Notes under the pieces: generated by a model | Told to the model about the DNA's origin: nothing | Database searches by the model: none | What the model saw: the letters and a program-made list of their open reading frames with translations, nothing else | Made by a program: the position numbers and the translations under genes | NCBI GenBank assembly: GCA_016743235.1 | Contig: VRZD01000016.1 | Span: 1-64,000 of the forward strand | Origin: Pantanalinema sp. GBBB05 | Lineage (GTDB): Bacteria; Cyanobacteriota; Cyanobacteriia; Leptolyngbyales; Leptolyngbyaceae | DNA length: 64,000 nucleotides | Reading direction: 5' to 3' | Shown: one piece after another, positions 8,813-18,501 of the stretch | Layout of the letters: every line of letters begins with the position of its first letter | How positions within the stretch are numbered: position 1 is the stretch's first letter

Positions 8813-9166
8813 ATGCCAGAATGCCCTAAATGCCACCAAGCCATTCAGCGCCAAGCCGTTATTTGTCCATATTGCCGAATGCCACTGAAGGCTCACGGAC
8901 ACGTAGGGATTCCGCTGCATTACGCTACAGGCGATCAACCACTCTGCACCACTTGTGCGTATGACGAGGATGATACTTGCACACTGCCCAAGCGACCGGA
9001 GGCTAGAGATTGCTCGCTATATTGCGATCGCACCCAATCCAGTCCTAATGCCGCTCCAGGCTACTCAACCGAGTTTCAGATTAAGACCTGGTTGAAACGC
9101 AACTTAGCCTGGATTGTTTTAATTGGTCTAATCATCCTTAGCTTGATTGTCACAATCATGCGGTGA
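8813..9166 (+). CDS. Zinc-ribbon protein with C-terminal membrane anchor
   Basis: 117 residues. The N terminus is a zinc ribbon (CPKCHQAI...VICPYCRMPL), followed by more Cys/His pairs (CTTCAYDEDDTC and RDCSLYC) and one C-terminal membrane helix (WIVLIGLIILSLIVTI). Overall it looks like a tail-anchored zinc-binding protein of unknown function. It lies divergent from trkA and convergent with nblS, 7 nt apart. The ordered cysteines and the coherent N-to-C layout make it a real gene. Confidence 0.8.
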   Translation: MPECPKCHQAIQRQAVICPYCRMPLKAHGHVGIPLHYATGDQPLCTTCAYDEDDTCTLPKRPEARDCSLYCDRTQSSPNAAPGYSTEFQIKTWLKRNLAWIVLIGLIILSLIVTIMR

Positions 9167-9173
9167 GCAAGCG

Positions 9174-11177
9174 TCAAGATGGAACTGAACTTACTTCTGG
9201 CAAGGCAGTCTCCAAAACAGGTTCCTCTACAGGTTCATTATGCTGAGAGACAGCTTCCTGAAATACCGATAAATCAAACCAGAAGGTGGTTCCTACCCCA
9301 ACTTCACTTTGGAGATGCACCCTACTCCGATGCTTTTCAACGATGTTGCGGACGATCGATAAGCCTAAACCCGTCCCTTCTAAGGTGTGAACTCGATTTT
9401 CGACCCGGAAGAAGCGATCAAAAATAGCTTCCTGATCTTCGGGAGCAATGCCAATGCCAGTATCTACCACCTCCACCCGCACTTGTTTGGGTTTACCAAC
9501 AGTGTCCTCTGACAAATCGGCATGCTCCTCGCTATCAGGCTCATGGGGCGGCAGATAGGCACGAATCGTTACGGTACCACCAGATTCGGTAAATTTGAGG
9601 GAATTACCAACCAGATTGGTAAATACTTGCAGTAGTAGATCGTAATTGCCCAATACCGGTGGCAGATGCGGAGCAATTTCCTGTACCAGTTCAATGCCCT
9701 TATCTCGAGCATTGAGTTGATACGTCCGTAGCGTTTGTTCGATCGGTTGAATCAAATCTACCGCTTCAAAGTGATATAGCTTACAGGATTCTAGCCGCGA
9801 TAAATCTAAGACATCATTAACCAATCGAGTCAGGCGATCGGTCTCCCGATTTGCCGTCTCCAAGAATTCCCGCCGTTCTTCTTCGCTCAAATCTTCGCCA
9901 TACTCGTATAGCGTTTCAATAAAGGATTTGATATTAAATAGCGGCGTTCTCAGTTCGTGCGACACATTACTAATAAACTGACTTTTGGCTTCATTCAGTT
10001 CTGCTTCGCGGGTAATGTCTTGCACCGTCATCGCAATGCCCTTAACATTTTCCCGATACAGGTCTAGTACGGTTGTTAAAAGAATCCGTACCGTCCGCTC
10101 AACTGGTTCCCTCAAGGCAATCCGAAATTCTGCCCCTTCCCGTAGTTCTCCCTGAGCGATTTTGTACAGCGGACGGGTAATTTCGACTTGCACTGGAGCA
10201 GGGAGCAAATGCAATACATTGACATTTTCGATCGGCTTACCTTCCCAGCCCAATAAGCGACAGGCATTGGGATTTGTCAGCACTACTTGCAGACTGGTAT
10301 CTAAGAGAATAGCGCCATCCGCGATCGTCGATACCAGCGTTTCCAATTTGGCTTTTTCTGCGGTCAGTTCTTCAATATTTTGCTCTTCGTAACGCTCTAA
10401 TCGCTCTGCCATCTCATTGAAACTGGCGATCAGTTCTCCCAGTTCCCCACCCAACGGCAAATCAACTCGCTGTTTGAAGTTACCAGAACTGATATTTTTC
10501 ACCCCCACCAACAGCTCTTTAATCGGCTTGGTAATCGTTAACGCATTAAAGACTGCCCCCAAAATCACCATTGCCCAGATCGAGACGAAGACGGCGATCG
10601 TGACATCCCTTGTTAAGTGAGAGGAAGTAACCACCGTGGGATTCGGGTTGGTGCCGATCGCTAATACACCCCGATACTGCCCTTCATAAATCAGTGGCAC
10701 AAACACATCCGTCACCTCACCATCTGGAGTGAGATGCTGTCGCACCATGGGGGTATCGATGTGTTCCGCATAGTTCTCGGGCAGTTGAATCCGGCGGCGA
10801 ATCGTCAGCGAATTCTGAACTTCTGATTCCGAAAACGGGATACCGAAGAAAATTTCGCCATCCTCATCGGCATACAGCATGTAACGAATACTAGAGGTAC
10901 TGCTATAGAACCGATGGGAAAATTTGGCTAACTCTGTCCGATTATCTTCAGCTACAAGAGGAGCAACGTTGGCAGCCAAGAGTAATCCTAGGTCGCTGCC
11001 AAACCGCGTATCGTTGATGCGAGCATCTTGTTGGATCGTATTGACTGCCCAAAAGGTCAACCCACTCATGACCAGAGACACAACCAACGTCGCGGCTGCC
11101 ATCAATCTGGTCTGAAGCGTAAACTCCGACCACCAACTGGCAATAATCTCTTGAATCTTTTTGAGGAGAGCAAACAA
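9174..11177 (-). CDS. nblS: Sensor histidine kinase NblS (Hik33/DspA)
   Basis: 667 residues, the length and domain order of the conserved cyanobacterial stress kinase: TM1 (about 27-48), an extracytoplasmic region to about 185, TM2 (about 190-213), HAMP (about 214-266), PAS (about 275-380), HisKA with SHELRTPLFNIKSF (phospho-His407) and a HATPase domain with the N box (NLVGNSLKFTESGG) and G boxes (DTGIGI, GTGLGLSIV). NblS/Hik33 responds to high light, cold, osmotic and nutrient stress and acts mainly through RpaB, which is not in this window. The gene lies directly downstream of purD, a linkage common in cyanobacteria. Confidence 0.93.
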   Translation of the reverse strand: MFALLKKIQEIIASWWSEFTLQTRLMAAATLVVSLVMSGLTFWAVNTIQQDARINDTRFGSDLGLLLAANVAPLVAEDNRTELAKFSHRFYSSTSSIRYMLYADEDGEIFFGIPFSESEVQNSLTIRRRIQLPENYAEHIDTPMVRQHLTPDGEVTDVFVPLIYEGQYRGVLAIGTNPNPTVVTSSHLTRDVTIAVFVSIWAMVILGAVFNALTITKPIKELLVGVKNISSGNFKQRVDLPLGGELGELIASFNEMAERLERYEEQNIEELTAEKAKLETLVSTIADGAILLDTSLQVVLTNPNACRLLGWEGKPIENVNVLHLLPAPVQVEITRPLYKIAQGELREGAEFRIALREPVERTVRILLTTVLDLYRENVKGIAMTVQDITREAELNEAKSQFISNVSHELRTPLFNIKSFIETLYEYGEDLSEEERREFLETANRETDRLTRLVNDVLDLSRLESCKLYHFEAVDLIQPIEQTLRTYQLNARDKGIELVQEIAPHLPPVLGNYDLLLQVFTNLVGNSLKFTESGGTVTIRAYLPPHEPDSEEHADLSEDTVGKPKQVRVEVVDTGIGIAPEDQEAIFDRFFRVENRVHTLEGTGLGLSIVRNIVEKHRSRVHLQSEVGVGTTFWFDLSVFQEAVSQHNEPVEEPVLETALPEVSSVPS

Positions 11178-11297
11178 GGCAGTTTTGCAGGATTGAGTGA
11201 TTAGTGAAGCAGCGAGATATTGTCAGTGATTCAGTCTATAGACCAGTAGCAAACTGAAGCCTGAAACAACACCCTTGTTACTAACAACTACTATAGG

Positions 11298-12590
11298 CTA
11301 ACTGGAGGAGGACTCGACGGTTTTCACGCGATAGCCAATATCCCGCCGATAGTACATCCCTTCAAATTCGATACAAGCCGCTGCTTCATACGCTTGGGCG
11401 ATCGCATCGTTAAAGCTATCTCCCACAGCTGTTACCCCTAAAACTCTGCCACCATCTGTAACCAGTGTTTTTTGTTTTAGTTGAGTTCCAGCATGGAATA
11501 CTGTAGCTCCCATGACTTCAGCCGCATCAATGCCAGTAATCGGTAGTCCTTTTTTAAAGGACTCAGGATAACCTCCCGAAGCGAGTACGACACAGACCGC
11601 CGCTCCCGACTTCCAAGCTATGGGTGGCATCTCAGCTAATCGTTGCTGGGCACAGGCAAGTAGGAGATCTTCCAAGGGAGTTTCCAGCAGCGGTAACACT
11701 ACTTGGGTTTCTGGATCCCCAAACCGACAGTTAAATTCAATTACCTTCGGATCCCCATTGGGCGTGATCATCAAGCCCGCATAGAGAATCCCTCGGTAGT
11801 CAATTTGGCGCTGCCGCAGAGTAGCGATCGCCGGTTCCAAAATTTCCTGCTGAATTCGCTCCATTAAGGCTGGCGTGACGATCGGAGCCGGGGCATAAGT
11901 TCCCATCCCACCCGTATTTGCGCCCGTGTCACCATCGCCAATCCGCTTATGATCCTGAGCGGCGACTAATGGTCGGATGGTGATGCCATCGGTCAGCGCC
12001 AGGATCGAGGCTTCCTGTCCGGTCAAGCATTCTTCAATCACCAAACGTTGACCGGCTGTGCCAAATTTGCCTTCAAAGGCTTCATGAATTGCCGCTTCAG
12101 CTTCTGCTAGCGTACTGGCGACTGTCACCCCTTTCCCGGATGCCAGACCATCGGCTTTAACGACGATCGGAGCACCTTGCGATCGCACATAAGCCAAGGC
12201 GGGAGCTGCTTCTGTAAAGACTGCCGACTGAGCAGTAGGAATCTTTGCTTCTAGCATTAAGTCTTTCGCCCAAGCCTTACTGGCTTCAATCTGTGCGCCC
12301 AAACGGGTTGGACCAAAGACAGTTAGCCCTTGTTGCCGCAGATAATCTGTAATGCCATTGGCTAGAGGCGCTTCTGGACCAACTACTACCAGGGCAATAT
12401 TGTTCACCAACGCAAAGCGACCAATCCCCTCAAAGTCTTGAGCATTCATGGCTAAATTTTGGCAGCGCGGCATTAACGCCGTACCACCATTACCAGGAAC
12501 ACAAGTGACTTGCTGCACTTTGCCCGACTGTAGCAGTTTCCAAGCCAGGGCATGTTCCCGCCCCCCATTACCAACTACCAAAACCTTCAC
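11298..12590 (-). CDS. purD: Phosphoribosylamine-glycine ligase (GAR synthetase)
   Basis: Second step of purine synthesis: phosphoribosylamine + glycine + ATP to GAR. 430 residues, full length. N-terminal GNGGREHALAWKL nucleotide-binding start, ATP-grasp domain with VKADGLASGKGV, the signature GDGDTGANTGGMG and the metal-binding FNCRFGDPETQ near 295. Upstream of nblS on the same strand with a gap of about 120 nt, so co-transcription is possible. Confidence 0.96.
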   Translation of the reverse strand: MKVLVVGNGGREHALAWKLLQSGKVQQVTCVPGNGGTALMPRCQNLAMNAQDFEGIGRFALVNNIALVVVGPEAPLANGITDYLRQQGLTVFGPTRLGAQIEASKAWAKDLMLEAKIPTAQSAVFTEAAPALAYVRSQGAPIVVKADGLASGKGVTVASTLAEAEAAIHEAFEGKFGTAGQRLVIEECLTGQEASILALTDGITIRPLVAAQDHKRIGDGDTGANTGGMGTYAPAPIVTPALMERIQQEILEPAIATLRQRQIDYRGILYAGLMITPNGDPKVIEFNCRFGDPETQVVLPLLETPLEDLLLACAQQRLAEMPPIAWKSGAAVCVVLASGGYPESFKKGLPITGIDAAEVMGATVFHAGTQLKQKTLVTDGGRVLGVTAVGDSFNDAIAQAYEAAACIEFEGMYYRRDIGYRVKTVESSSS

Positions 12591-12744
12591 GTTGTCCTTC
12601 CACTCCGTCTAACCGTGCGATCGAACTGTGTGATGAGCCGAGCAGCGCTAACCAAATGCAACCCATTATGTCATGGAGGGACAGTGGAATACCCGTCAAG
12701 GAAGCACAAAATTCTGAGAAAGTTTGGAAAACCTACCAATGGAA

Positions 12745-12918
12745 CTACGTTAAACAGACCGTAATTGCCGATTGGTAGTATCCAGTAGTACTAAATTCTT
12801 GTCCAAACACGAATTCGCCACAATCAGCAATATTATCTAAACCCACACAGGTTAACAGCATTTCAGTGGCTAACCAGATGATGATTTTGGTGAGAGCATA
12901 TTGCCATGGCGTCTTCAT
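12745..12918 (-). CDS. Small hydrophobic protein, function unknown
   Basis: 57 residues from ATG 12916-12918, preceded by AGGAGC at good spacing. A hydrophobic helix (IIIWLATEMLLTCVG) is followed by LDNIADCGEFVFGQEF, an arrangement I associate with short cyanobacterial proteins of unknown role. The frame extends upstream to 12996 but that part has no ribosome site. It lies alone in the purD to 13.0 kb spacer, which otherwise holds nothing I can name. Confidence 0.55.
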   Translation of the reverse strand: MKTPWQYALTKIIIWLATEMLLTCVGLDNIADCGEFVFGQEFSTTGYYQSAITVCLT

Positions 12919-13057
12919 CTCTGTTGCTCCTGCGATCGTGGGGGCGGAACCTGGTCGCGGTTGTCTCAGGCTAAGATTCGCTGAACCTCTATCCATTTAT
13001 TAGGTTCAAGCCCACCACTTATGCAGGCACGTCCGCTCTAGCAAGCAGCATTTGGGA

Positions 13058-13591
13058 TTAGCCCCGATCGGACAGCAGAATAGTTTTCACTTCTTGCAAC
13101 AACTCATCCTGTTCGCGGCGCAGAGCTTCCAAACGACTGACAATATCCGTTAATCGTTGATTAGAATCTTGGGCAATGGCAGGTTTCAGTGCCGGAACAG
13201 GATCCGTAGGTTTGAGCATCGCCACTGTTAGGTTAGCCGTGGGGGGCGGCTCTGGTTCCGGCGACTTGGACGGTAGAAATCGTGCGACTACAGTGGTTTT
13301 GAAGAAATGAGTCATTTTTGCTAGCAACCACTGTCCTAACTTCAAGGGAAATAACAAAATTGCCAGCAGAATTTTTTCAGCTAGTTGGGCAACGGCTGCC
13401 AACAGTTTCCACAGCAGGAAAATTGCCAATAACAAACAGACGATCGCCCACAGCGGATTCTGTACTAACCAGGCGATCGTGGGATGAGCATCCAGCCAAT
13501 CCTGCCAGAAATACCAGTTTAATGCCGATGGATTGGGAAAAAACTCCTGAATTCGCAGTGCCAGGATATGCCCGATAATCACCGTTACCAA
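13058..13591 (-). CDS. Membrane protein of unknown function with C-terminal coiled coil
   Basis: 177 residues. Two hydrophobic segments (NPLWAIVCLLLAIFLLWKLLAAVAQLA and ILLAILLFPLKLGQWLLAKM), then a proline-rich linker (PEPEPPPTANL) and a charged C-terminal helix (RLEALRREQDELLQEV) likely to form a coiled coil. No family recognised. It is divergent from pcrA with about 160 nt between starts. Codon use resembles the neighbours. Confidence 0.75.
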   Translation of the reverse strand: MVTVIIGHILALRIQEFFPNPSALNWYFWQDWLDAHPTIAWLVQNPLWAIVCLLLAIFLLWKLLAAVAQLAEKILLAILLFPLKLGQWLLAKMTHFFKTTVVARFLPSKSPEPEPPPTANLTVAMLKPTDPVPALKPAIAQDSNQRLTDIVSRLEALRREQDELLQEVKTILLSDRG

Positions 13592-13750
13592 CTTCCTTTC
13601 CTGAATCGAATCTCATTTTAGCGAGATTTAATCGATCGCTAAAAATTGACTACCCTCCGCCCCGTTGATGGCGTGATTTCTCTGTAACCGGAACCAGCAA
13701 GATACAATACGCTATGTCTTGCCTCAATTCGCTGCCCTGCTCTAGCTGCC

Positions 13751-16108
13751 ATGACTCAGACCACCGACTTTATCAGCCACCTCAATCCTTCCCAACGACA
13801 GGCAGTTGAGCATCACTGCGGTCCTTTACTCGTGGTCGCTGGAGCGGGTTCCGGGAAAACCCGAGCCTTAACCTACCGGATCGCCAATCTGGTGCTGACT
13901 CACAAAGTTGACCCGGAAAATATTCTGGCCGTCACGTTCACCAACAAAGCCGCTAGAGAAATGAAAGAGCGGATTGAGCGCCTATTTGCCGATCGCCAAG
14001 CCCAGGCAGACTTCGGCAAACCCCTGGACGCCTTAACTCCCAATGAACAAACGCGGCTCAAATCCAAAGTTTACAAAAATATCACTAAAGAGTTGTGGAT
14101 TGGCACATTTCATGCGCTGTGCTGCCGCATTCTGCGGTTTGACATTGAGAAATATCAAGACGAAAAAGGACGTCGCTGGACGCGGGCATTCTCGATTTTT
14201 GATGATTCCGATGCCCAAGCTCTGGTTAAAGATATTGTGATCAATAAGCTGAACTTGGATGAAAAGCGATTCGACCCCCGATCGGTCCGCTACGCGATCG
14301 GCAGTGCCAAAAATAAAGGCTGGTCGCCGCAAGATTTGGAGCGGGAACAACGGGATTTCCGGGGGCGGACGATCGCTAATGTCTACAGCGTGTATCAAGA
14401 TGTCCTGGTCGCCAATAATGCGTTGGATTTTGATGATTTAATCCTGATGCCCGTAAAACTATTTCGGCAGAATGAACAGGTACGGGCTTACTGGCATCAA
14501 AAGTTCCGCCATATTTTGGTAGACGAATACCAGGATACTAACCGCACTCAGTACGACCTGATCCGCTTACTGGTGACGAATAGCGAAGATTCTCGCCGCT
14601 ATACCGACTGGCATCATCGATCGATTTTTGTCGTGGGTGATGCTGACCAATCGATCTACTCTTTTCGATCGGCGGACTTCACAATTTTGATGGAGTTCCA
14701 GCATGACTTCGGCGATGGGTTGCCGGACGATGCCACTCACACCATGGTCAAACTGGAGGAAAACTACCGCTCTACCGAAAATATTCTGGATGTCGCTAAC
14801 CAGTTAATCGAGAGGAACACGGAGCGGATTGACAAAATTCTCAAACCCACACGGGGGGCCGGGGAACCGATTTATCTGCATCGGGCTGATGATGAGATGG
14901 CAGAAGCTGAGTTTGTCGTGCAGCAAATTCGCAACCTGGAGCACCAGAATCCAGAATTGCACTGGGGTAGATTTGCCATTTTGTACCGCACTAATGCCCA
15001 ATCCCGCGCCTTTGAGGATTCCCTCGTACGGTGGAATATTCCCTATAAGGTTGTCGGGGGTCTGAGATTCTACGATCGCAAAGAAATTAAAGATGTATTG
15101 GGCTATTTACGGGCGATCGCCAATCCCTCGGATACCCTTAGTCTGTTACGGGTAATCAACACACCTCGCCGGGGCATTGGCAAAACCACGATCGATGCCT
15201 TAGTCAGTGCCTCTCAACAACTGAACGTACCCCTCTGGGAGATTCTGACCGATGAAACCTCGGTCAAAACTTTAGCTGGACGAGCGGCTAAATCAGTGTT
15301 GAACTTTTCCCAAATGCTGCAAAAATGGCAGCAAGAACTGGATAGCCAGTCTGCCAATGACATTGTTCAGGGGGTACTGGAGGAATCTGGTTATCTACAG
15401 GACTTGAAAACACAAGGCACCGATGAAGCCGAAGATCGCCTGCAAAACGTACAGGAACTCTATAACGCTGTACTGCAATTCCAGGAAGATAGCGAAGATA
15501 CCAGTTTAAGTGCCTTTCTCGCCAATGCTTCTTTAGCTTCGGATTTAGACAATTTGGAAGAAGAAGCCACTCGCGTTTCCCTCATGACCCTCCATTCCTC
15601 CAAAGGATTAGAGTTTCCGGTCGTCTTTCTGGTTGGGCTAGAGCATGGCTTGTTCCCCAACTACCGATCGATGGATGATGCCGCCGCGTTAGAAGAAGAA
15701 CGGCGCCTCTGTTATGTCGGCATTACTCGTGCCCAGGAACGACTATTTATTTCCTATGCCAGGGAACGTCGGCTATATGGCAACCGCGAACCTGCTAGTC
15801 CTTCGATCTTCCTGGGAGAATTGCCCAAAGAGTTAATCGAATCAAATGCGGCAAAATCCTTTGCCAGCAGAAGTAAAAAGCCGATCGCTAGCGGCACCAA
15901 ATCCAGTGCTGCTCCGGTCAAACGATCTACCTCTCAAACCTGGCATGTCGGCGATCGCGTGGTGCATCAAGAATTTGGTGTCGGGCAAGTGACTCGCGTC
16001 TTGGGCAGCGGTCCTAAAACTACTCTCGCGATCCAGTTTCCTGGATTACCCGGTATGGGACAAAAGATTTTATTTCCCCACGATCGTGCGTTACAGCGAG
16101 TGGAGTAA
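13751..16108 (+). CDS. pcrA: UvrD/PcrA-type superfamily 1 DNA helicase
   Basis: 785 residues. 3'-to-5' ATP-dependent DNA helicase for repair and replication restart. Q motif LNPSQRQAVEH, Walker A GAGSGKT (31-37), motif II VDEYQDTN, motif III GDADQSIYSFRSAD, motif V TLHSSKGLEFPVVFL and motif VI YVGITRAQERL are all intact. The C terminus has a basic linker and the PcrA-type Tudor-like end (VVHQEFGVGQV...ILFPHDRALQ). UvrD and PcrA cannot be told apart with certainty by eye; the C terminus favours PcrA. Confidence 0.95.
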   Translation: MTQTTDFISHLNPSQRQAVEHHCGPLLVVAGAGSGKTRALTYRIANLVLTHKVDPENILAVTFTNKAAREMKERIERLFADRQAQADFGKPLDALTPNEQTRLKSKVYKNITKELWIGTFHALCCRILRFDIEKYQDEKGRRWTRAFSIFDDSDAQALVKDIVINKLNLDEKRFDPRSVRYAIGSAKNKGWSPQDLEREQRDFRGRTIANVYSVYQDVLVANNALDFDDLILMPVKLFRQNEQVRAYWHQKFRHILVDEYQDTNRTQYDLIRLLVTNSEDSRRYTDWHHRSIFVVGDADQSIYSFRSADFTILMEFQHDFGDGLPDDATHTMVKLEENYRSTENILDVANQLIERNTERIDKILKPTRGAGEPIYLHRADDEMAEAEFVVQQIRNLEHQNPELHWGRFAILYRTNAQSRAFEDSLVRWNIPYKVVGGLRFYDRKEIKDVLGYLRAIANPSDTLSLLRVINTPRRGIGKTTIDALVSASQQLNVPLWEILTDETSVKTLAGRAAKSVLNFSQMLQKWQQELDSQSANDIVQGVLEESGYLQDLKTQGTDEAEDRLQNVQELYNAVLQFQEDSEDTSLSAFLANASLASDLDNLEEEATRVSLMTLHSSKGLEFPVVFLVGLEHGLFPNYRSMDDAAALEEERRLCYVGITRAQERLFISYARERRLYGNREPASPSIFLGELPKELIESNAAKSFASRSKKPIASGTKSSAAPVKRSTSQTWHVGDRVVHQEFGVGQVTRVLGSGPKTTLAIQFPGLPGMGQKILFPHDRALQRVE

Positions 16109-16119
16109 AGGCGTCCGAA

Positions 16120-16983
16120 CTACCATCTCACAGTGGCTCGCTGGCGGCAGGTAAATTGCCACATCCCGATCGCCAACCCACTGAGCAAGATTAATCCCAA
16201 CAATCCTGCTAGTGGATTATTCTCCAATCCAGTTACCCAGGCAGGGACACGGTTGGTGTAAGTCACCAATTGCCCCACATTGATGATGTAGTAACCCCAA
16301 ACTAAGCCAGCATGAAGCCCGATCGGCAACCCTAATCGCTCTCGCCGCCGCCCGATCCGTAACTCGCTACAGGCACGTTTTGCCCAAACTAATGTAGCTC
16401 CCAACAACACCAAGGCGGGCAAGGTTATCAGCCGTAGGTGAATTGCGGCAAACACGCTCGCGTTCCCCCACAGCGCCACACTAGGGACATAATCACGTTG
16501 CAGTTCATCCAGTAACCACCCCCGGAAGAACAACTCTTCGGCAAACCCGACCCCGATCGCGACCAACAAGCCTTCCAGCACAACGCGCACCAGAGGCATA
16601 GCTGGAGCTTTCCAGACCAACCAACCTAAACTGCCTTCAATCCCAAACAACAGCAAAATACTCAATAGTCCGATCCCTAGACCAGAGAGCAGTTCTAAAC
16701 CACTTCGTTGGCTAAACTCCAGCCCATATTGCCAGAGTAATTGCGGTTGTCGATAAACTCGTCGCCCCCAGACTCCTACTAACCAAAGAAACTCACTATA
16801 GAGCAGCAGTAACGCTAAAATTCCAGCGAGATTCTGATCCGTAAGCAACCGATAAATCGGTAAGGCAAACGGCAACCACAACAGCAGCAGCATTAGTACG
16901 AATACAAGTATCCGGATAGGGGCAGGATAACGGTACAGATTCGCAAACCAACGCCGCCACTGCTGCCAAATGCTTCTATTCAT
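16120..16983 (-). CDS. CPBP-family intramembrane metalloprotease
   Basis: 287 residues with about seven or eight membrane helices. The CPBP (Abi/CAAX protease-like) motifs are present: EELFFRGWLLDEL (motif 1, glutamate pair and arginine), a histidine in SVFAAIHLRL (motif 2) and GLHAGLVWGYY (motif 3). The glutamates and histidines should hold the catalytic metal. Its start overlaps the clpS stop by 8 nt, so the two are translationally coupled and may share a proteolysis role, though the substrate is unknown. Confidence 0.88.
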   Translation of the reverse strand: MNRSIWQQWRRWFANLYRYPAPIRILVFVLMLLLLWLPFALPIYRLLTDQNLAGILALLLLYSEFLWLVGVWGRRVYRQPQLLWQYGLEFSQRSGLELLSGLGIGLLSILLLFGIEGSLGWLVWKAPAMPLVRVVLEGLLVAIGVGFAEELFFRGWLLDELQRDYVPSVALWGNASVFAAIHLRLITLPALVLLGATLVWAKRACSELRIGRRRERLGLPIGLHAGLVWGYYIINVGQLVTYTNRVPAWVTGLENNPLAGLLGLILLSGLAIGMWQFTCRQRATVRW

Positions 16984-17260
16984 CAGGTTCGATCGTGCTA
17001 GTTAGCCCATGACTCTTCAAGGTTTCACTGTAAAACTCCGCGTGTTCCAGAGCGCAGGTAATGACTAGCGCAATCCCGTTAATATGCGCCTCCATCATGA
17101 TATCGACCGCTTGGGGTTGAGTCAGGCTAGGCACAGTTGTTAGCAGAACTTGGACAACATACTCCATACCGTTAAAGTCATCATTGTGGAGTAAGACCCG
17201 ATAACGGGGTGCAAGCTTACGAACTGTTGAGCTTTTGTCTAGAGTTTCAACAGACGACAT
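16976..17260 (-). CDS. clpS: ATP-dependent Clp protease adaptor ClpS
   Basis: 94 residues. Delivers N-degron substrates to ClpAP/ClpCP. Core signature RVLLHNDDFNGMEYVVQVL with the substrate-pocket residues, then MMEAHINGIALVITCALEHAEFY. The N-terminal tail (SSVETLDKSSTVRKLAPRY) is the usual flexible extension. Overlaps the downstream CPBP gene. Confidence 0.95.
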   Translation of the reverse strand: MSSVETLDKSSTVRKLAPRYRVLLHNDDFNGMEYVVQVLLTTVPSLTQPQAVDIMMEAHINGIALVITCALEHAEFYSETLKSHGLTSTIEPDE

Positions 17261-17744
17261 TCCTCTTCCATCCTCTCCGTGAACTACTTGCAGTTTCCTA
17301 GCAGATTGTGGTTGACCATAGAAGCTTTATGCTACAGCGGCAAGCAAACAGGACCTGACTTCCAACGATCCAAAAAGTTTATCATTAGCTCAAGTAAAAA
17401 CTTGGTGAGGCTATTTACCTACTCTAGCTAGTTTTACTGAGCTAGATGCTGGAAGCTTTTGATGTCTAAAGCAGCCTGCCTTCACGATCGCCTGGATAAT
17501 TTACATAGCTTAACCTTCTTCCTTATAGCATCCCGTCTGGACGCTAGTCATCTTGCCCAATCAGGATCTAGAACAGGCAAGCGACTAGCTAGGACAACAA
17601 TAAGATCTCGACTGCATGACTGACTTCATCGAAAGATCATTAAGCATCACTGCCTCTAGCGCTGGAATCCAGCAATATAACGGTAGTCCGTATAGAATCC
17701 CGCCTTTTAGAATAAGAAAGTAGTTACATATCTGTACTGAACCT
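17261..17744. other. Intergenic region, no gene seen
   Basis: 484 nt between divergent clpS and the 135-residue protein gene. I see no convincing frame, tRNA, strong hairpin or terminator. It should hold both promoters, but no perfect -35/-10 pair stands out. Confidence 0.5.
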
Positions 17745-18152
17745 ATGGGTCTGCTTTCCGAACAGCAGCCACATCCAACGTTTCAATCCTGCCAAATCGT
17801 TTGCTTAGAGCATGAAGCCAATCGGCTCTATGCCGAAGTGGTTCAAGTAGCGGAACCTCGGCAAGTGTGTTGGGTACGCCCCCTGATTCTGGTTTTACAG
17901 CCCTCAGATGAGTTAGGGTGGTATGACGGAATTTCCCAAGCGACTCGGCTATATAACCTGCGTGGAGAGGTAGATCTCCTGTTACCAGTTACTCTGTTTC
18001 GCGCCGCCTTGGATGAAGAGGTGATCCCGGTTCTGCCCTATCTATATGCAGAAGAGACTAGTGAATTAGCGTTAAAGCTTGAGCGGGTCGAGCCTACCCA
18101 ACTCCGACAATTGGTCCAAACGATTTGTCAAGCTCATCCCGAGGCTTTTTAG
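17745..18152 (+). CDS. Conserved protein of unknown function
   Basis: 135 residues, soluble and slightly acidic, with no signal peptide or membrane helix. An N-terminal beta-rich part (CQIVCLEHEANRLYAEVVQV, then QVCWVRPLILVL) leads to a helical C terminus (PTQLRQLVQTICQAHPEAF). It looks like a compact single domain of the kind conserved among cyanobacteria without assigned role. No recognised catalytic motif; isolated in context. Confidence 0.75.
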   Translation: MGLLSEQQPHPTFQSCQIVCLEHEANRLYAEVVQVAEPRQVCWVRPLILVLQPSDELGWYDGISQATRLYNLRGEVDLLLPVTLFRAALDEEVIPVLPYLYAEETSELALKLERVEPTQLRQLVQTICQAHPEAF

Positions 18153-18282
18153 TTCAGCCGTTCACTACTTTTCAAGTCACAGTCCTATCAGCTAAAAGTA
18201 TTTTTTAGAGGAAAATTGAGCACTGGCAGCCCTAGTCGCCATGGTCTTTAATGAACCTTGCGGGGGAATTTATCCAATCTAG

Positions 18283-18477
18283 TTAAGGGCTAGGAACTAG
18301 CTGGATCCGCCCAGCATCCATCTCAGCCATCAGTAGTTCGAGAGCCTCAAAATCTGCATCGGAAATATGCCCCATGCGAGTGAGTTCGTAGTTGATCTCA
18401 TTCTCAATATCTGGAGTCAACTTCTTAATGTACAGAGCTTGTTCTACCAGTCGTCGAATAATTTTTGTGTTTTGCAT
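18283..18477 (-). CDS. Small conserved protein of unknown function
   Basis: 64 residues from ATG 18477 (MQNTKIIRRLVEQALYIKKL); the frame extends to 18501 but the first eight residues look less protein-like. Almost entirely helical and acidic: a basic-hydrophobic first helix, then TPDIENEINYELTRMGHISDADFEALELLMAEMDAG. This resembles short cyanobacterial proteins of unknown role. No family named. Confidence 0.7.
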   Translation of the reverse strand: MQNTKIIRRLVEQALYIKKLTPDIENEINYELTRMGHISDADFEALELLMAEMDAGRIQLVPSP

Positions 18478-18501
18478 TGGGAATGGCAGGAACTCCACCA
18501 A

